DNA from: Gymnopus androsaceus JB14 | Taxonomy: Eukaryota > Basidiomycota > Agaricomycetes > Agaricales > Omphalotaceae | Length of the DNA stretch: 64,000 nt | NCBI GenBank assembly: GCA_009733575.1 | Contig: ML769630.1 | Span: 1-64,000 of the forward strand | Direction: 5' to 3' | Shown here: one piece after another, positions 11,579-23,074 of the stretch | Numbering within the stretch: the stretch's first letter is position 1 | Layout: each line of letters opens with the position of its first letter | Made by a program: the position numbers and the translations under genes | The notes under the pieces: generated by a model | Seen by the model: the letters and a program-made list of their open reading frames with translations, nothing else | Told to the model about the DNA's origin: nothing | The model's database searches: none

Positions 11579-13395
11579 TGATGAGTTAGATTTGTGCTGG
11601 GTATGAAAAATGACCAAACAACAATCACCCCAATCAGATTCAATCCAAAAGGTTTAATTTAATGCAAGGAAGGAGGTTGTTGAAGGTTCCCTTGACTACT
11701 AATTGATTTGAAGAGAAAAGCACTTGACAGTGGCACAGACAGTGCGAGATGAACAAGGTTTATATTTGGAGGGAGGTTTCAAAAAGTCAACTAACGTACG
11801 ACAACGCGCTGAACTAATCGAGGGGAAAGCAAACACCAAAGCCTGGGTCAAGTATGCTGGCTCAACAAATGACTTTGCATATCCGCGGTGAAATACCAAT
11901 GCCCAAGTCAAGTACGCCAACTCAAAATTTGTGTATCTCGGGAGCATTTACGTCGCCACGCAATGATACTCCAACTCTCAGGGAATCCTGCAAGTTACCT
12001 AACAAGCTTATATGACCGCCGCACAAGTCACTTGAGTAGGTGTTTTTAACACACTCAGTGAAGAGTGGGCAAGGGGTAGAATCTGTTGGTAAAGCTAGGT
12101 AACACTCCGAGAAGCTTCCTCCCTAAAACTAGACTAAGCCAACACTTGGGTCCAAGACCTTCCTAATCAACAACGGGCTCGTTGAGGTGTGCATGTTAGG
12201 CTCCACCTGCGGTCCTAAGACTGATGTGACCTCTCTTTGAGATGAAAACCAGGAATGCTCGACTTAATAGCCGGGAAGTAGAATGAATTGCCTCAGTATT
12301 ATTGAGGTTACAAGAAGGCCACCCATTTCAAAGGTTGCAGAGGACGATGCAGACACATCTGAGCATGTACAAATCACTACAGGTCCTAAGATAGAACTGC
12401 GTTTCAGGTATCAAGTCTAACTTGTCATTCCGAGATAGAATAGCTACCCTTATATACTGAGTGAGATATAATAAAATAGAAGAATGAGAGAAACTGAGTG
12501 AGATAGGATGAAACAGAGTACAGTAAATAGAAAAAGATAAAATAATGTCCATATACATGCATGTATACTACGGTTTTGGCTCGATATTTCCTGCCTCATT
12601 CGTTTGTCTTCCTCAATTGGGTCAACTTTTGGGATTTTTGGTCCAAATTGACTCAAGTCATTTGCCTTTTTACAAGGCTCGCCAGTTCCTTTAGCAGAAC
12701 AGCCCTCGGAAGATTTCTATGTTTTTCCTCACCAATGGGAGACTGGTTATTATCCCTAGTTCTGTGCAGTCTTGAGTCTAGATGCATGGTAGCATATGGA
12801 TCTCTGTAAAATGCTAAGGCTTGGATAGAAACACTCCTTGGTCCTTCAGTGCTCTAGAAGTAGCTACAGCAAGTGGGTCAAGTGGCCGCGTTGGATTGCT
12901 GCAGCTATCTGCCTGGGCACTTTCCAATGAGCGTCAACTTTGAGGGCACCCATTATGGTACTTCCTCATCTCAGTCCACCTTGCTTCATTTAATAAACTT
13001 GAGTGTCATGTAGACTCCTTGGTGAGCTGATCGCGGAAGCGATGCCTTGTTTAAGACTTCAATCCCTTGGGTATATCCTTTGATGACCTAGCCTAGTATA
13101 ACTGGTATGTAGGCTTGTTTATCTGCCTCTGTCAGCAACTTGTTATCCAACAAGCTTGCCTCACTACACCATACCATGCATAGGACTTTGATTGAGGCAC
13201 ATTCACAAAGTTAAGTATGGTACCATTGCGTGTACCATTACTCTGCAACCTCTTGAGTAGAATAGGTCCTTGGTAGATTTTAATGATCCACTCGGGCTCA
13301 CTATAGTTCTCTTATTGACCGTGTTTTGTTACAAACAGAACCTAGGATTATTGGTTCTGCTCAGTTCTAGCCTTAGCTGAAAAATTGGCATATCA
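11579..13395 (-). mobile_element. Full-length solo Gypsy LTR, reversed
   Basis: The 1817-bp sequence matches the LTRs of the Gypsy element at 41172-61368 end to end in reverse, from TGATGAGTTAG (complement of ..CTCATCA) to GGCATATCA (complement of TGATATGCC). TCAG flanks it on both sides (11575-11578 and 13396-13399), a 4-bp duplication. It is inserted inside the Copia pol gene. No internal Gypsy sequence remains, so it is a recombination-derived solo LTR. Confidence 0.9.
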
Positions 13396-14834
13396 TCAGT
13401 CATGGGGAAGCTTCATTCCTAGAGCAAACTGAATACTATCTGTGTTCTTTATATGGTCTCATTCCCCAATTGTCTGTTTCGCCTTCTCCATCTCCTGAAT
13501 TAAAGATGATCCCCCAAGTGTGTTGTTGGTATATGTTCCCATCATTGTCTCCCCTGATCCTGATGTCCTAACCCTAACACACTGGTCTGCCTGAGACCGC
13601 TTGAATCCCATCTCCTTGTACAATGCATTGAGAGTCCTCCACCCATTTCTTCCAGCCTGCATCATCCCGTATATGGATTTCTGAATCCTCATTACTTTTC
13701 CAGTTCCCTGTCCCGGATATCCTTCAGGAGGCCAAGCATATAGCTCCTCTTTGAGATCGGTGTTTAGGTAAGCAGAGGAAAAGTTGATTTGCCAAATATG
13801 GTACCCAAGGACGACCCATAAGGCAATAAGGATGCAAAGGGATTTATAACACAGTACGGCTGCAAAGGTCACGTAAAAATTGTGTCCTTCTTCCTGGGTT
13901 CGACTGTCAATGACAAGACATGCTTTGTGTTCAATACTGGCTCCTTCTCCATTGAGTTTGTGAGCAAGAACCCATAGGGAGCGCAGAATCATTGCATTAG
14001 AAGGAGGGTCCTGTAGGGTCCAAATACATTGAATTCTTTCATCCACTGAATCTCCTTTTTGATCGCAGGTGACCAACGGTCAGGGTCCTCCATGGCTTTA
14101 GCGTAGATTTTTGGAACAGGAGGGACTCCCAGCGTGGTAAGTGCAGAATTCAATTCAAAAGATACTTCATCAAACCCCTGGATCAAGGTTGCCATGCTGG
14201 CTCAAGGCTGGGATGCATCAGGTGTAGGTGGAATAGTCTGGTGTCAAGCAGATCAGCGGAGAGGGATGCTTGGGTCAGGGATATATTTTGTTCAAGTACA
14301 ACAAGTTTGTTGTTTAGGAACCAGAGTCTGGTCAGGGGTTTGATCGGAAGACAGAGTTTGTGGATGATCAAGGATTTGATCAGAAGAAGATTTGATCATT
14401 GTGGCATCGGTGGCGCCAGGCGTGAAATCAACAATGTCATTGTCATCCATATCTTCCTCCCCTATGCCTGGTGACAATGTACAACTGAGGTGTCCTTCCT
14501 CAAAAACCACGTCTTGAGTTGAGATGATCTTTCCGGAAGGTAAGTAGAGCAAATATACCCCCCTCTCACCATATCCAACCATTCTACCCTCAATGGCACA
14601 ACTATCCAATTTCCCTGGGGTACCATCGATGATAGTTGCCCATCCACGCACTCCAAAAGGTCTCAGATGAGAGATGTCCTGACAAATACAGAGGAAGATT
14701 TCTGCTGGAATACAAAAGCCATTTCGAGACAAGGGCAAGAGGTTCTCCATGTATACAACATAAGCTGCTGCAATCGCCAATAAGAACAGGGCATCAGCAA
14801 AAACTGTTTTGGGCCCAGGAGGATCTAAGCTCAC
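13396..14834 (-). pseudogene. Copia pol: end of integrase and RT, catalytically dead
   Basis: Minus strand. 14790-14300 encodes the end of the integrase region (YVVYMENLLPLS, RPFGVRGWATI, RMVGYGERGVYLLYLPSGK, then an acidic linker with VVFEEGHLS). 14195-13989 encodes PKIYAKAMEDPDRWSPAIKK and EFNVFG, the start of Copia RT. 13960-13459 encodes RT proper: a YVTFAAVLCYKSL-like segment, WQINFSSAYLN, YAWPPEGYPGQG, SIYGMMQAGRNGW and MGTYTNNTLGG. Motif A (normally .D...A(F/Y)LN) reads INFSSAYLN and the YxDD-equivalent reads YTNN, so all catalytic Asp positions are Asn. The 5' side is cut by the fold-back element at 14792; protease and gag are not seen. Confidence 0.88.
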
Positions 14835-15207
14835 CTAGTCCTCTTAGGCAACCTGAGGCATCCTAGTTGGCCCAGGAAAAAGGGCAAAACTTTGGACACC
14901 TCAGGTATCCTAGTCATCCTAGGTGTCCTGGGAGATTCTGGGATGTCCTGAGGGTGTCCTGGGGTATCCTGAGGCATCCTGAGGCATCCTGAGGCATCCT
15001 GGGATAGAAATTTTATCCTAGGATGCCTCAGGATGCCCCAGGATGCCCCAGGACATCCCAGGATGTCCCAGGACACCTAGGATGACTAGGATACCTGAGG
15101 TGTCCAAAGTTTAACCCTTTTTCCTGGGCCAACTAGGATACCTCAGGTTGCCTAAGAGGACTAGGTGACATTAGATCCTCCTGGGCCCAAAACAGTTTTT
15201 TCTGATG
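14792..15207. mobile_element. Fold-back element, copy 1
   Basis: A near-perfect palindrome about 416 bp long. The left end CATCAGCAAAAACTGTTTTG is mirrored by the right end ending CTGATG at 15207, followed inward by GGGCCCAGGAGGATCTA and mirrored 'aggatgcctc' units, with a turning point near 15010. Sister copies lie at 22726-23074 and 42662-43023. It interrupts the Copia integrase. It has no coding capacity and is expected to form a strong cruciform or hairpin. Confidence 0.85.
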
Positions 15208-15235
15208 GGGTAAACCAGAGTCATCCAGGATGACA

Positions 15236-15516
15236 CATTCCAGGCTGCTTTAAAATCTAACAAGTTAGATAGTCCAAAGTGTAACAATCCAGTATCTAAT
15301 AAGATGTAATTCCTATGGAAATTCAAGGCCATTGATTCCAGTGCTCAACATGGATTCCATGGGGCCAGGACATCTGGCACTCCTTACCAATGGATTCCAG
15401 TGCCACTATTGTGTAGCTTGACAGTGGATTCCAAGGACCTATGTATACATATGTAGGACTATGTTTGATAGTTGTAGGGGAGCATGTGTGACATGTGTGA
15501 CATGTGTGAGGAAAAA
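15236..15516 (+). repeat. Dispersed repeat 'A', truncated copy
   Basis: It starts CATTCCAGGCTGC and continues with 'gttagatagtccaaagtg' and 'taacaatccagtatctaat', as at 22021, 41337 and 63912. It then runs into 'ggattccagtg' and 'catgtgtgacatg' sequence. It is shorter than the other copies. Confidence 0.7.
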
Positions 15517-15603
15517 GTAAAGTTGGTCATTACCCCTACTTAGGCACAACTTGGAAGGCAAAAGTTAAGCCTAAGTAGGTATATTTTAGTAGGTGACTGA
15601 AGT
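15517..15603 (-). mobile_element. MULE-like TIR end
   Basis: 'cctacttaggcacaacttgg' through 'tagtaggtgactgaagt' is the right TIR of the family at 28212-30499, where the same sequence ends at 30499. It may be the lost right end of the copy that begins at 8528. Confidence 0.7.
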
Positions 15604-15611
15604 GGGTGGTT

Positions 15612-15895
15612 AGTATATATAAGTTGAAGATATACCATTTTCACCATATTCAGAAGCTGTGATGCCCCGTCCAGACAAGATTGTTTGATTCTTCATAAAA
15701 TCTTGTTTTCAAGATGAGAACATCGCTCCATGGGGTACCTCTGGCTACTCGAGGGTCGGAAATAACCACAACAAGATGTGTGCCCATCTATATCGTGAAT
15801 AAAGGTCCATATTGTACAGCCCAACGATGGATAGCTTGCTGGGAATATTGGCGAAGGAGGTATCGAAAGTTCGGACCAGGAGGGAGCCGGTTCCA
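15612..15895 (-). pseudogene. Cytochrome P450 N-terminal fragment, broken
   Basis: Minus strand, in three frames: RLPPGPN (the proline hinge after the membrane anchor), ANIPSKLSI, HRWAVQYGPLFTI, then after a TAG MGTHLVVVISDPRVARG and PWSDVLILKTR, then FMKNQTILSGRGITASEYG. The order LPPGP - W..(Q)YGPLF - VVV(I)SDPRVA - (I)LSGRGIT corresponds to the first 100 or so residues of fungal P450 monooxygenases. The haem-binding Cys region is absent, and at least one stop and two frame changes are present. It is a dead 5' fragment. Confidence 0.65.
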
Positions 15896-17175
15896 CCGGT
15901 ATCCGCAATTAAGGCACACATGAACAATGGACTGATTATCCGTATCGTAAAAAATAATCCAAGACACCCCACGACATCTAAAACAGAGTATTTTATGAAT
16001 CAATTCGCCAGAAGGCATAGTGAAAGCACAGGATGCTAACCAGTGAATATAACACTATTTTCGATGTAAAAAGGCGGGAGCGGGAATCTGACAGTTGTTC
16101 CTTGCTGTCGCACATCGCGCACACTGTCTGCAGTGGTCAGGCTGTGATATCAGAACAGTTGAGAAACCCTAGATACTGGTCTGCCCTTTACCATTCATTG
16201 AGCTTCTTGCAGAATATGCATAATAGATACTGCTCAATTTGTAATTTTGAGCTGTAAACATTAGAGGAAACAATGAGTGACAAGTCAAATAACTAAGATG
16301 TTTGCGCGAATGTCGAAAAGAAAAATCTCATAAGTCTCAGGTTACTAAGTCCGGGAACTTACAGTTAAGAGCTCATCGTAATTTTGATCCCAAATAGACC
16401 CTTGAGAAGGGAGAAGGAGTTGTAGCCGTCCTTCTGATGTAGCAGCTCCCTAATTGGGGATCACAGGGACTAGCACCTAAGTGTCTTCATCAAGAAAACC
16501 CGTAACATGAAGTTTTAGAAGAAGGTGGCAGGTGTAAATCAGAGTAAGTAGACGTGCCTGAGACCTTACGATCTATTTGGCATTAACATCACAAATTAAA
16601 ATCACGTTGAGCTCAGGATTTTGATGTCCAACAGACCCTTAAGATGGGAGAAGAAGTTGTAGCCATCCTTCCGAGTCCCGATATAACAGCTCCCTAAATG
16701 GGGACAACAGGGATTTATGTGCTGCAGTGACCGTGAATAGGCTCGTTCCTTGTCCACATAGTGAGGTGGTGGAGTGCATAGTTCTTTCAAGGATCTATTA
16801 ATTGATTTGCCAATTGATCTTCCAGTGATCTTCCGCTGGCACGGTCTGGTGTGCCTTAGCAGCCTACCTTCTCAGGGAATAGATCGGGAGTTCAAGGCGC
16901 ATGCTGGGCGCCACGGATGTAATATACATGAATTTAGTTTGTCTCCCAAAGACAGCATTGCATCTCAAAATTTTCTTTCAAGGGTCCAAAGCCAAGGCAG
17001 AGATTGATGCGGTGCTTGCCCTCACCTATCCATTCTGGAATCTCAAACGGTTCAATCTTTTGCACCAGCAGATACAGGTACCAATACATCGAACCATGAA
17101 ACCAGTACATCCCACATGAATGCTCGCAAAGAGATCTAACTACTGTATATACTACCTCCGCCAAAAAAAGATGTT
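15896..17175. other. Unassigned stretch with a duplicated segment
   Basis: No recognisable gene. 16365-16470 and 16605-16725 are a diverged direct repeat ('gggagaaggagttgtagcc' against 'gggagaagaagttgtagcc', then 'cagctccctaa.tgggga'). Plus-strand ORFs at 16774-17119 (77 and 72 codons) show no domain I can name. Confidence 0.4.
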
Positions 17176-18850
17176 CTCGAATTTATGGAAAAATCTATTG
17201 GGAAACCCCCTTTCTAAGAGAAACCCCCCTCCGAGAACCCTGGCTATTGAGGAACCCGGGTGCTGGCTCGGCTTAGTAACACCATCACCGGCCGGTGTGG
17301 TCTCCAATGAGCTCCAACGATGTTGCGCGACGGTCTCCAAGACCTTGAATGGCGGGCCCTTAACTACTCTTTTGATCTTTGAACTAATGATAATTTCTGT
17401 TGTCGCCCCTCAAAGCTTTTTAGACAAATCAAGGCAGCGGACTGGTAGAATTGAATCCAAAGGTGTGTTTCGGTGTTCTTCTACTTAACGTTGTCCTAAT
17501 GAAAGTAAGCAAGCTCTCTCAAATCTCGACACCTTGCACTCTCTCTGCGCCACGTCTTCCTGCATTACATCTTCCGCATACGGATAGGCTGCCCAGCCCA
17601 CTCTATGACCAGGCATTCGTCAGTTAGCATCATTAGCCGTCGCCCAGATTTCAAATTTGAGTTATGAGGGATTGCTGCGCATGCTGTCTGTATTACCTGT
17701 AGGAAGTAAACACAGCAAGGAATTTCGTTCCGCGTTCGAGTGGCTTTATAACTACATAAGATGCAAATACATTATTATTTGCCGTGAAGCACAGGACAAT
17801 AAGCACGCATATCTCCCTGTTCCGACGCACTTTATGTTTTTGTCCACTCCCTCAGGTTTCGCATGCCCGAATTGCCTTTGCTTGCACCTCCACCCTGTAT
17901 TTGCGGTGCGCGGGCAACTGCGAGTCGCGATGCTGGACAAGTGATCAAAGCTGGATTGTGCAGTTGTTTGTGTCTTGAGCTTTCTATTAAAAAGCTCGAA
18001 AACTATTGAAATAGTGGTTTTTCTATCCAACCTCTATTTCAAGTCTACGCACGGGCGCTTGCTTCTCAATGGGTGCCTGTTTCGGCCGGTCATCACACAC
18101 CGCCAATAATTATGCTTCAGTCAAGCTGAAGCATAATGGGAAATAAATAAATTCAATCCCTATATGAAGCGTACTTTCTCAGACAAAAACAGAAGAGGTA
18201 TATTTCAATAGATTAGAGTATAAATTAAATTCCGACATTCTGAATTTAGAACCTTATATAGATGTACAAAAGGAAAGCTTTCAATTGGACTCTGGGAACA
18301 ATAGTTTTAATGAGGACTTGAAAGCCCTGCTTTCACAATAAGAGTAGAAGTAATTGTTTCGAAAAACAATTCAATCTTTCACTGAAAGATTGCCTTTCGC
18401 TGTGCGGTTTGGCGGCGGCCCAGTCCTGCCCGAGAATTGAAGTATTGTCTTTCGGGAACCAGTTGAAAGGTTTCTCGCAATAGTTACTTTCACACTTATT
18501 GTGAAATAAAAGTATTCAGTCTGCATCAAAACTATCACTTTCAGAGCTCAATTGAAAAGTGTTCTTTCAGATGTCTGATTAAAATTTAAAATTCAGAGGG
18601 TCTGGATGTAATTCCTTTGTAAGTTCATTGAAATATTTATTTTATCTACTTGTATGAAAAAGTATATTTATCTTATGTACTGAAATAATTCATTTCCCAA
18701 AGTACTTCAGCCTGACTGAACTATAATCATTGGCGGTGTGTCAGAGAAACCCTCAAGTCACTTTTTCGAGAGGGTTTCCCGAGGAACCCGGGGTTTCTCA
18801 GAGAAAGGGGGTTGCAGAATAGATTTTTCCCGAATTGATAACAATCTATC
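17176..18850. mobile_element. Inverted-repeat element with a nested element
   Basis: The left side 'ggaaaaatctattgggaaac' and 'ccctttctaagagaaac' near 17185-17225 is mirrored near 18765-18840 ('gtttctcagagaaaggggg' and 'aatagatttttcccgaatt'). The exact termini and duplication were not resolved. 17120-17490 and 17657-17944 hold plus-strand ORFs (122 and 95 codons) without recognisable domains. Confidence 0.5.
18095..18741. mobile_element. Nested TIR element, ACACACCGCC ends
   Basis: ACACACCGCCAATAATTATG at 18095 mirrors the right end, read on the opposite strand as ACACACCGCCAATGATTATA (ending 18741). The similarity continues as 'TTCAGTCA.GCTGAAG'. The 647-bp AT-rich interior has repeated 'cttt(c)a.ttgaaag' motifs and no ORF. 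A target duplication was not found. Confidence 0.7.
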
Positions 18851-19483
18851 CGATGAGGAATGTTGCATCGATTAAATTAGCCCAAGTTGTTTTCGGAAAC
18901 TTGAATAGATGCCTAGACCAATTCAGTTCAACTTCCAGTGCAGGCCAAGGGCACCGACAATGCCCCGCGGTGAACAGCTAGAAATCCAATATACCAATTC
19001 GAGCTGTGTAGCTGTATGGGTTTGATTTTTCTGTCCACATCCAACCAGGACACACAGCATCCGGTATTCGAATTCATCCTCCCAGTGAACAAAATATCTT
19101 TCTTTCTGAACCTTAATCCGATTCCAAGCTATCGGTTCATATCAGTAGAAGTATTTCATGGGAAACGTTAATTATACACGAATAGCCATTCAATTTGTCA
19201 AAAAAGCGGAGAAAGTTATTTTTCCATAAGATATTGAAATAGTATCAATACACTAAGCAGGTCGCCTGACCTGTGACAGACCTGACAAAATCGAAATTGG
19301 GGCCATTAATTATGTTTCAGTAAGCTATCTAGTGCTGACCTGTAACATCGCGCTTGCATGCAACTGTCCAATCATATTTCTACTCTTGCCGTCCGGGTCG
19401 AGCTAATACTCTGGCTCAGTGAAACAGATTAGCTCCCGTCATTCCCATGAGTTTGCGAACAACCTGTTTTGTAATTTGCAGCA
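18851..19483. other. Intergenic, upstream of the reductase gene
   Basis: No gene or strong repeat seen. Sequence is of mixed composition, unlike the AT-rich transposon interiors, and forms the upstream region of the gene at 19532. Confidence 0.5.
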
Positions 19484-19490
19484 TATATAA
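19484..19490 (+). promoter_or_regulatory. TATA box of the reductase gene
   Basis: TATATAA lies 42 bp upstream of the ATG at 19532, followed by a pyrimidine-rich 'ctcttctcccc' at 19510-19520 that could mark the transcription start. Position and sequence suit a TATA element, but no transcript data are available. Confidence 0.5.
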
Positions 19491-19531
19491 ATTGCTGAGA
19501 CTGCAGTAACTCTTCTCCCCATTTGGTTCTC

Positions 19532-20881
19532 ATGCCTACAGTATCCGCTGGAGGAAAAGTCCTTGTTACCGGTGCAAATGGCTATGTTGCCTCCTGGGTT
19601 ATCCGCGCCTTGCTTGAGAGCGGTTATTCTGTACGGGGAACTGTTCGTACTGAAGAGAAGGGCATTCATCTCAGAAAACTCTTTTCCGATCACCAACAAA
19701 ATTTTGAGCTGATTGTCATCGAAGATATCACCAAGGTGTGTTTTATTTGTAATTTCGACTTACTCAAATAACATCTTTCAAATTATTTTACCAGGAAGGG
19801 GCATTCAATGAAGCTCTCATAGGCATCGATGCTGTGGAACACACTGCTGCTCCTTTCCACTTTATGGCCGATGATCCTCAAGGTGAGATGTCTTTGCGTG
19901 TTTGGTGACATCCAGACCTGATCCCATCGTTTTCCAGAGGTGATTACCCCAGCAGTAGAAGGAACTCTCAGTCTTATGAGAAGTGCACTCAATGTTTCTT
20001 CCTTGAAACGTATTGTCGTACTGTCGTCCACTGCGGCTGTTCTTTCCATTCTCCAAAACCCGAAGCCCTTCACTGAATTTGACTGGAACGAGCAGTCACT
20101 TGAGGATGTTAAAAAGAATGGGAAAAGTGCAAGTGCAATAAGTAAATATTGTGCTAGCAAGACACTGGGAGAGAAAGGTGTGTTTTCCAAGTGTAGTGTA
20201 AGATGTCTCACGGCATGGATGCTGATAGTACATTAAATGAAAATAGCTGCCTGGGAGCTGTATGAAGCTAACAAAACACGAGTATCCTGGGATCTTGTGA
20301 CTTTGAACCCGCCATATGTGAGTCTTCATTCTTTGTTCTTCAAAGGGATATTCATCCTGAGACACCGTCAAGATCTTTGGTCCAATTATACATGATGTAA
20401 CAGACATTAAAAACCTTAATACCTCTACTGGAGACTGGTACAACTCTGTTGTTCGTGCTGATATGGGTGGAAAGTCCATTAATGAAATTACCGGCTTTGG
20501 TAATGGCTGGATTGATGTCCGGGATGTTGGACTAGCGCATGTGTTGGTCCTACAGAAGGAGAGAGCGGGGGGTGAAAGACTCATAATATGCAAAGAGGCG
20601 TTTGTCTACCAGGATTTTAGTATGTTCTATAATTTTTTCCAAGCCCTCTTCCTGCTGATTTTTTCCATTCAGTTGATGCTGCAAGCTCCCTTTCGCCTTC
20701 TCCTATTCCATCACACAAGGACCTACCAAAGGGAATTCCCGGGGCAGGGAGAACAGCAAAGCCAATGTTTCCGTTTGATTCAAGCAAGGCATCAGTAATC
20801 CTGGGTCCTGAGCTGGTATACCATTCCAAGGAGGAGTGCACAAGAGACATGTTGACAGACTTCGAAGAACGAGGCTGGTAA
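19532..20881 (+). CDS. DFR/GRE2-like NAD(P)-dependent reductase, six exons
   Basis: Exons by splice-site reading: 19532-19735, 19795-19882, 19938-20177, 20247-20317, 20373-20619, 20673-20881, giving 352 residues, a normal length. All introns are GT..AG and 52-69 nt. The N-terminal Rossmann motif TGANGYVA (residues 13-20) binds NAD(P). Y168-C-A-S-K172 is the catalytic YxxxK of the extended short-chain dehydrogenase family, with SST at 127-129 supplying the catalytic Ser/Thr. [10 protein letters not shown] near residue 265 is a family block. Such fungal proteins reduce carbonyls (methylglyoxal/aldehyde or flavonol-type ketone substrates); the exact substrate cannot be told. ATG at 19532 is preferred because a TATA box is correctly spaced and no upstream in-frame ATG exists. 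There is no signal peptide, so it is cytosolic. It is the only apparently intact host gene here. Confidence 0.92.
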
Positions 20882-21486
20882 CTCCTAATACCAACCTAAT
20901 ACTTGCAGGACTAGGCAAATGTTTCCTCATATGATGTCATTCTTTCTTTCCAATAAACATTTTATTTCGAGTGCCCATTGAGGCAAACATCCACATTCTG
21001 TGAGGGTTCAATCTACAGTTCTCCCAGAACTGTTCCTATATCAGCCACTCTGATGCATATAACTTGACTTGAATGTGCAAATTTATTGGTACACTGGCCA
21101 CATAACTCTCTGGTGATTTTTGTAAGAGTGATTTGAGAATGAGATTTTTTCTTTTAAATTGAGTACTGTTTGACATCTATTCAATGATGAATTTGAGCTA
21201 TTGGCAATTGCAGGCTGGCAGCTTACACTTACATACTTGTGAGCAGTGAGCAGTAATATCTTTAAGAAGTCTTGTTCCTTCATAGCTAGTGCTCCGATAA
21301 CTCAACTTCAAGCGATGACTTATCAGTGTCAAGCCGGTCCGAAGTGGTCCGAAGCCAAGCCAAGCCAAGTTGTAAATGGACCAACTTCAGAGCTGCTCCG
21401 AGTGACTTAGGTGCAACTCTAGTCACAAAATTGCAGCCCTTCAAGACGCCATACTTTTTGTTGAAACTGATACTCTTTCTTTCTTT
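20882..21486. other. Intergenic, 3' of the reductase gene
   Basis: AT-rich sequence with no gene or repeat recognised. 'aataaacattttatt' near 20951 could serve as a polyadenylation signal for the reductase transcript. Confidence 0.4.
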
Positions 21487-21989
21487 CAAGGGGTGTTCAA
21501 AAAAATAAGCACTGACATGACCTTGGGGGGGGCTCTGAGAATACCTTATGGCCGAAAAAATTTTCATACTATTGAGGCTCTGAGGGGTGCTCTAGGTCAA
21601 TTCTACCACTGAAATAAGGCTGTAAAAACCATTTAAAGCCCTCAACATCTCAAATCTCCCTGAAAACATGGATTTTATAGGATATGATGCAATTTAGTAC
21701 CAATTGAGCACCTCCATCAAAAAATATTGTCAATGCAAGTGCACTTACACCATGTTGAATTGAACTTAGATGAACTGCTGTGTATTAAATTGCCTCTGAA
21801 AATGTTGTTTAAAAGTGCAAAGGAGAAAAAAATTGTTATTTAATACAAATTTGAAGTTGGAAATCCTCCGAAGTGTGGGAAAATTTTGCTATATATAGGC
21901 GGTGGAAGGGGGGGGGGGGGGGGGCTTCATGAATTCTTATGACCCAAAAACAAGGTCATGTCAGGACTTGGTGGGTTGAACACCCCTTG
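21487..21989. mobile_element. hAT-like MITE, copy 2
   Basis: Closely similar to 7644-8143 throughout, including the TIR CAAGGGGTGTTCAA and an even longer G-tract (21908-21924). Flanks CTTTCTTT (21479-21486) and CTTTCTGT (21990-21997) form an 8-bp duplication with one mismatch. Confidence 0.85.
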
Positions 21990-22020
21990 CTTTCTGTCCA
22001 GTTTTCCTGTATGCTATTGG

Positions 22021-22680
22021 CACTTCAGGCTACCACAATTTATACCATGTTAGATAGGCCAAGGTGTAACAATCCAGTATCTAATATGAAGTAAATCCAC
22101 AGGATATCCAGGGCCATGGATTCCAGGGAGCAGGACCTCTGGCACCTCTGGATTCCATGTCTCCTTAGTATTGACGACCAAATAGGTATTGATAGTGATA
22201 GTGATGATGGTCTCATCTAGTCATCTGACAACCTATCTCTACTGATCCCATCAACAATCATGTGACACTATCACACAGTACAAATTGAAATTTTTGAAAT
22301 GGTGATTGATCATTACAGTGATGACTTTCTCATCTACACCAAGTGAGCTACCTCTGCTGATCCCATCAGCACTCATGTGACACTGTCACAGAAACAATAA
22401 ATTAAGCTTTTGATTACTATGAGGATGGATTCCAGAAGAAGACCTAGGGATAAGGTAGACTGTATAAGTAGTGTGACAGTGTCACATGTGTCACATGACA
22501 AAAGTCGGGCATGAGGTGCCATAATTATTGGAAAGATCATGAAAAATCATGATAATATTCATAGGATGGGTCTGCAGCCTGTACATGACTTTTAAGGGAA
22601 ATAATGTAGTAGTCTATGGATTCCATGAACTAATGAATATGCTAAGGTAGAGAGCAGGCAAGTCCTGCCAATGTCACGTG
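22021..22680 (+). repeat. Dispersed repeat 'A', long copy
   Basis: It starts CACTTCAGGCTACC and aligns with 41337-41990 for about 650 bp: 'taacaatccagtatctaata', 'gatggtctcatctagtcatc', 'gtgacactgtcaca', 'catgaggtgccataatta'. The segment at 24540-24676 is an inverted copy of its middle. No coding sequence. Confidence 0.75.
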
Positions 22681-22725
22681 CTTTTGGTAACACAGGTGTC
22701 ACAATGCCAAATGCAGGCAAATTCG

Positions 22726-23074
22726 TCAGGAAAAATGGTCTGGGCCCAGGATGACCCTAGGTCACTTAGGCAGCCTAGGCCACCTAGGAATAATGCAAAA
22801 ACTTTGGACACCTCAGGTATCCTAGGCCTCCTAGGTCTCCTAAGCCTCCTAAGCCTCCTAAGCCTCCTAGAAATTCTGAGGGTATCCTCAGGATGCCTCA
22901 GGACAGCCCAGGACAGCCCAGGATAGCCCCCAGAATGCCTAGGAGGCTTAAGAGGCTTAGGAGGCCTAAGAGGCCTAGGATATCTGAGGTGTCCAAAGTT
23001 TTTGCATTATTCCTAGGTGGCCTAGGCTGCCTAAGTGACCTGGGGTCATCCTGGGCCCAGACCATTTTCCCTGA
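22726..23074. mobile_element. Fold-back element, copy 2
   Basis: TCAGGAAAAATGGTCTGGGC at the left is mirrored at the right (ending CCTGA at 23074), with CCTAGG-rich mirrored units such as 'cctaggcctcctaggtctcc' inside. It belongs with 14792-15207 and 42662-43023. The ends share the TCAGGAAAAA.(C/T)G pattern. Confidence 0.8.

Noticed and set aside
8528..15603. A single 7-kb MULE-like element
   Set aside because: The two ends match the family TIRs, but the flanking 9-mers differ, so one insertion cannot be shown.
16901..17119. Possible second P450 N-terminal fragment on the plus strand
   Set aside because: Only a vague VIYMNL-like match; no LPPGP hinge or downstream motif.
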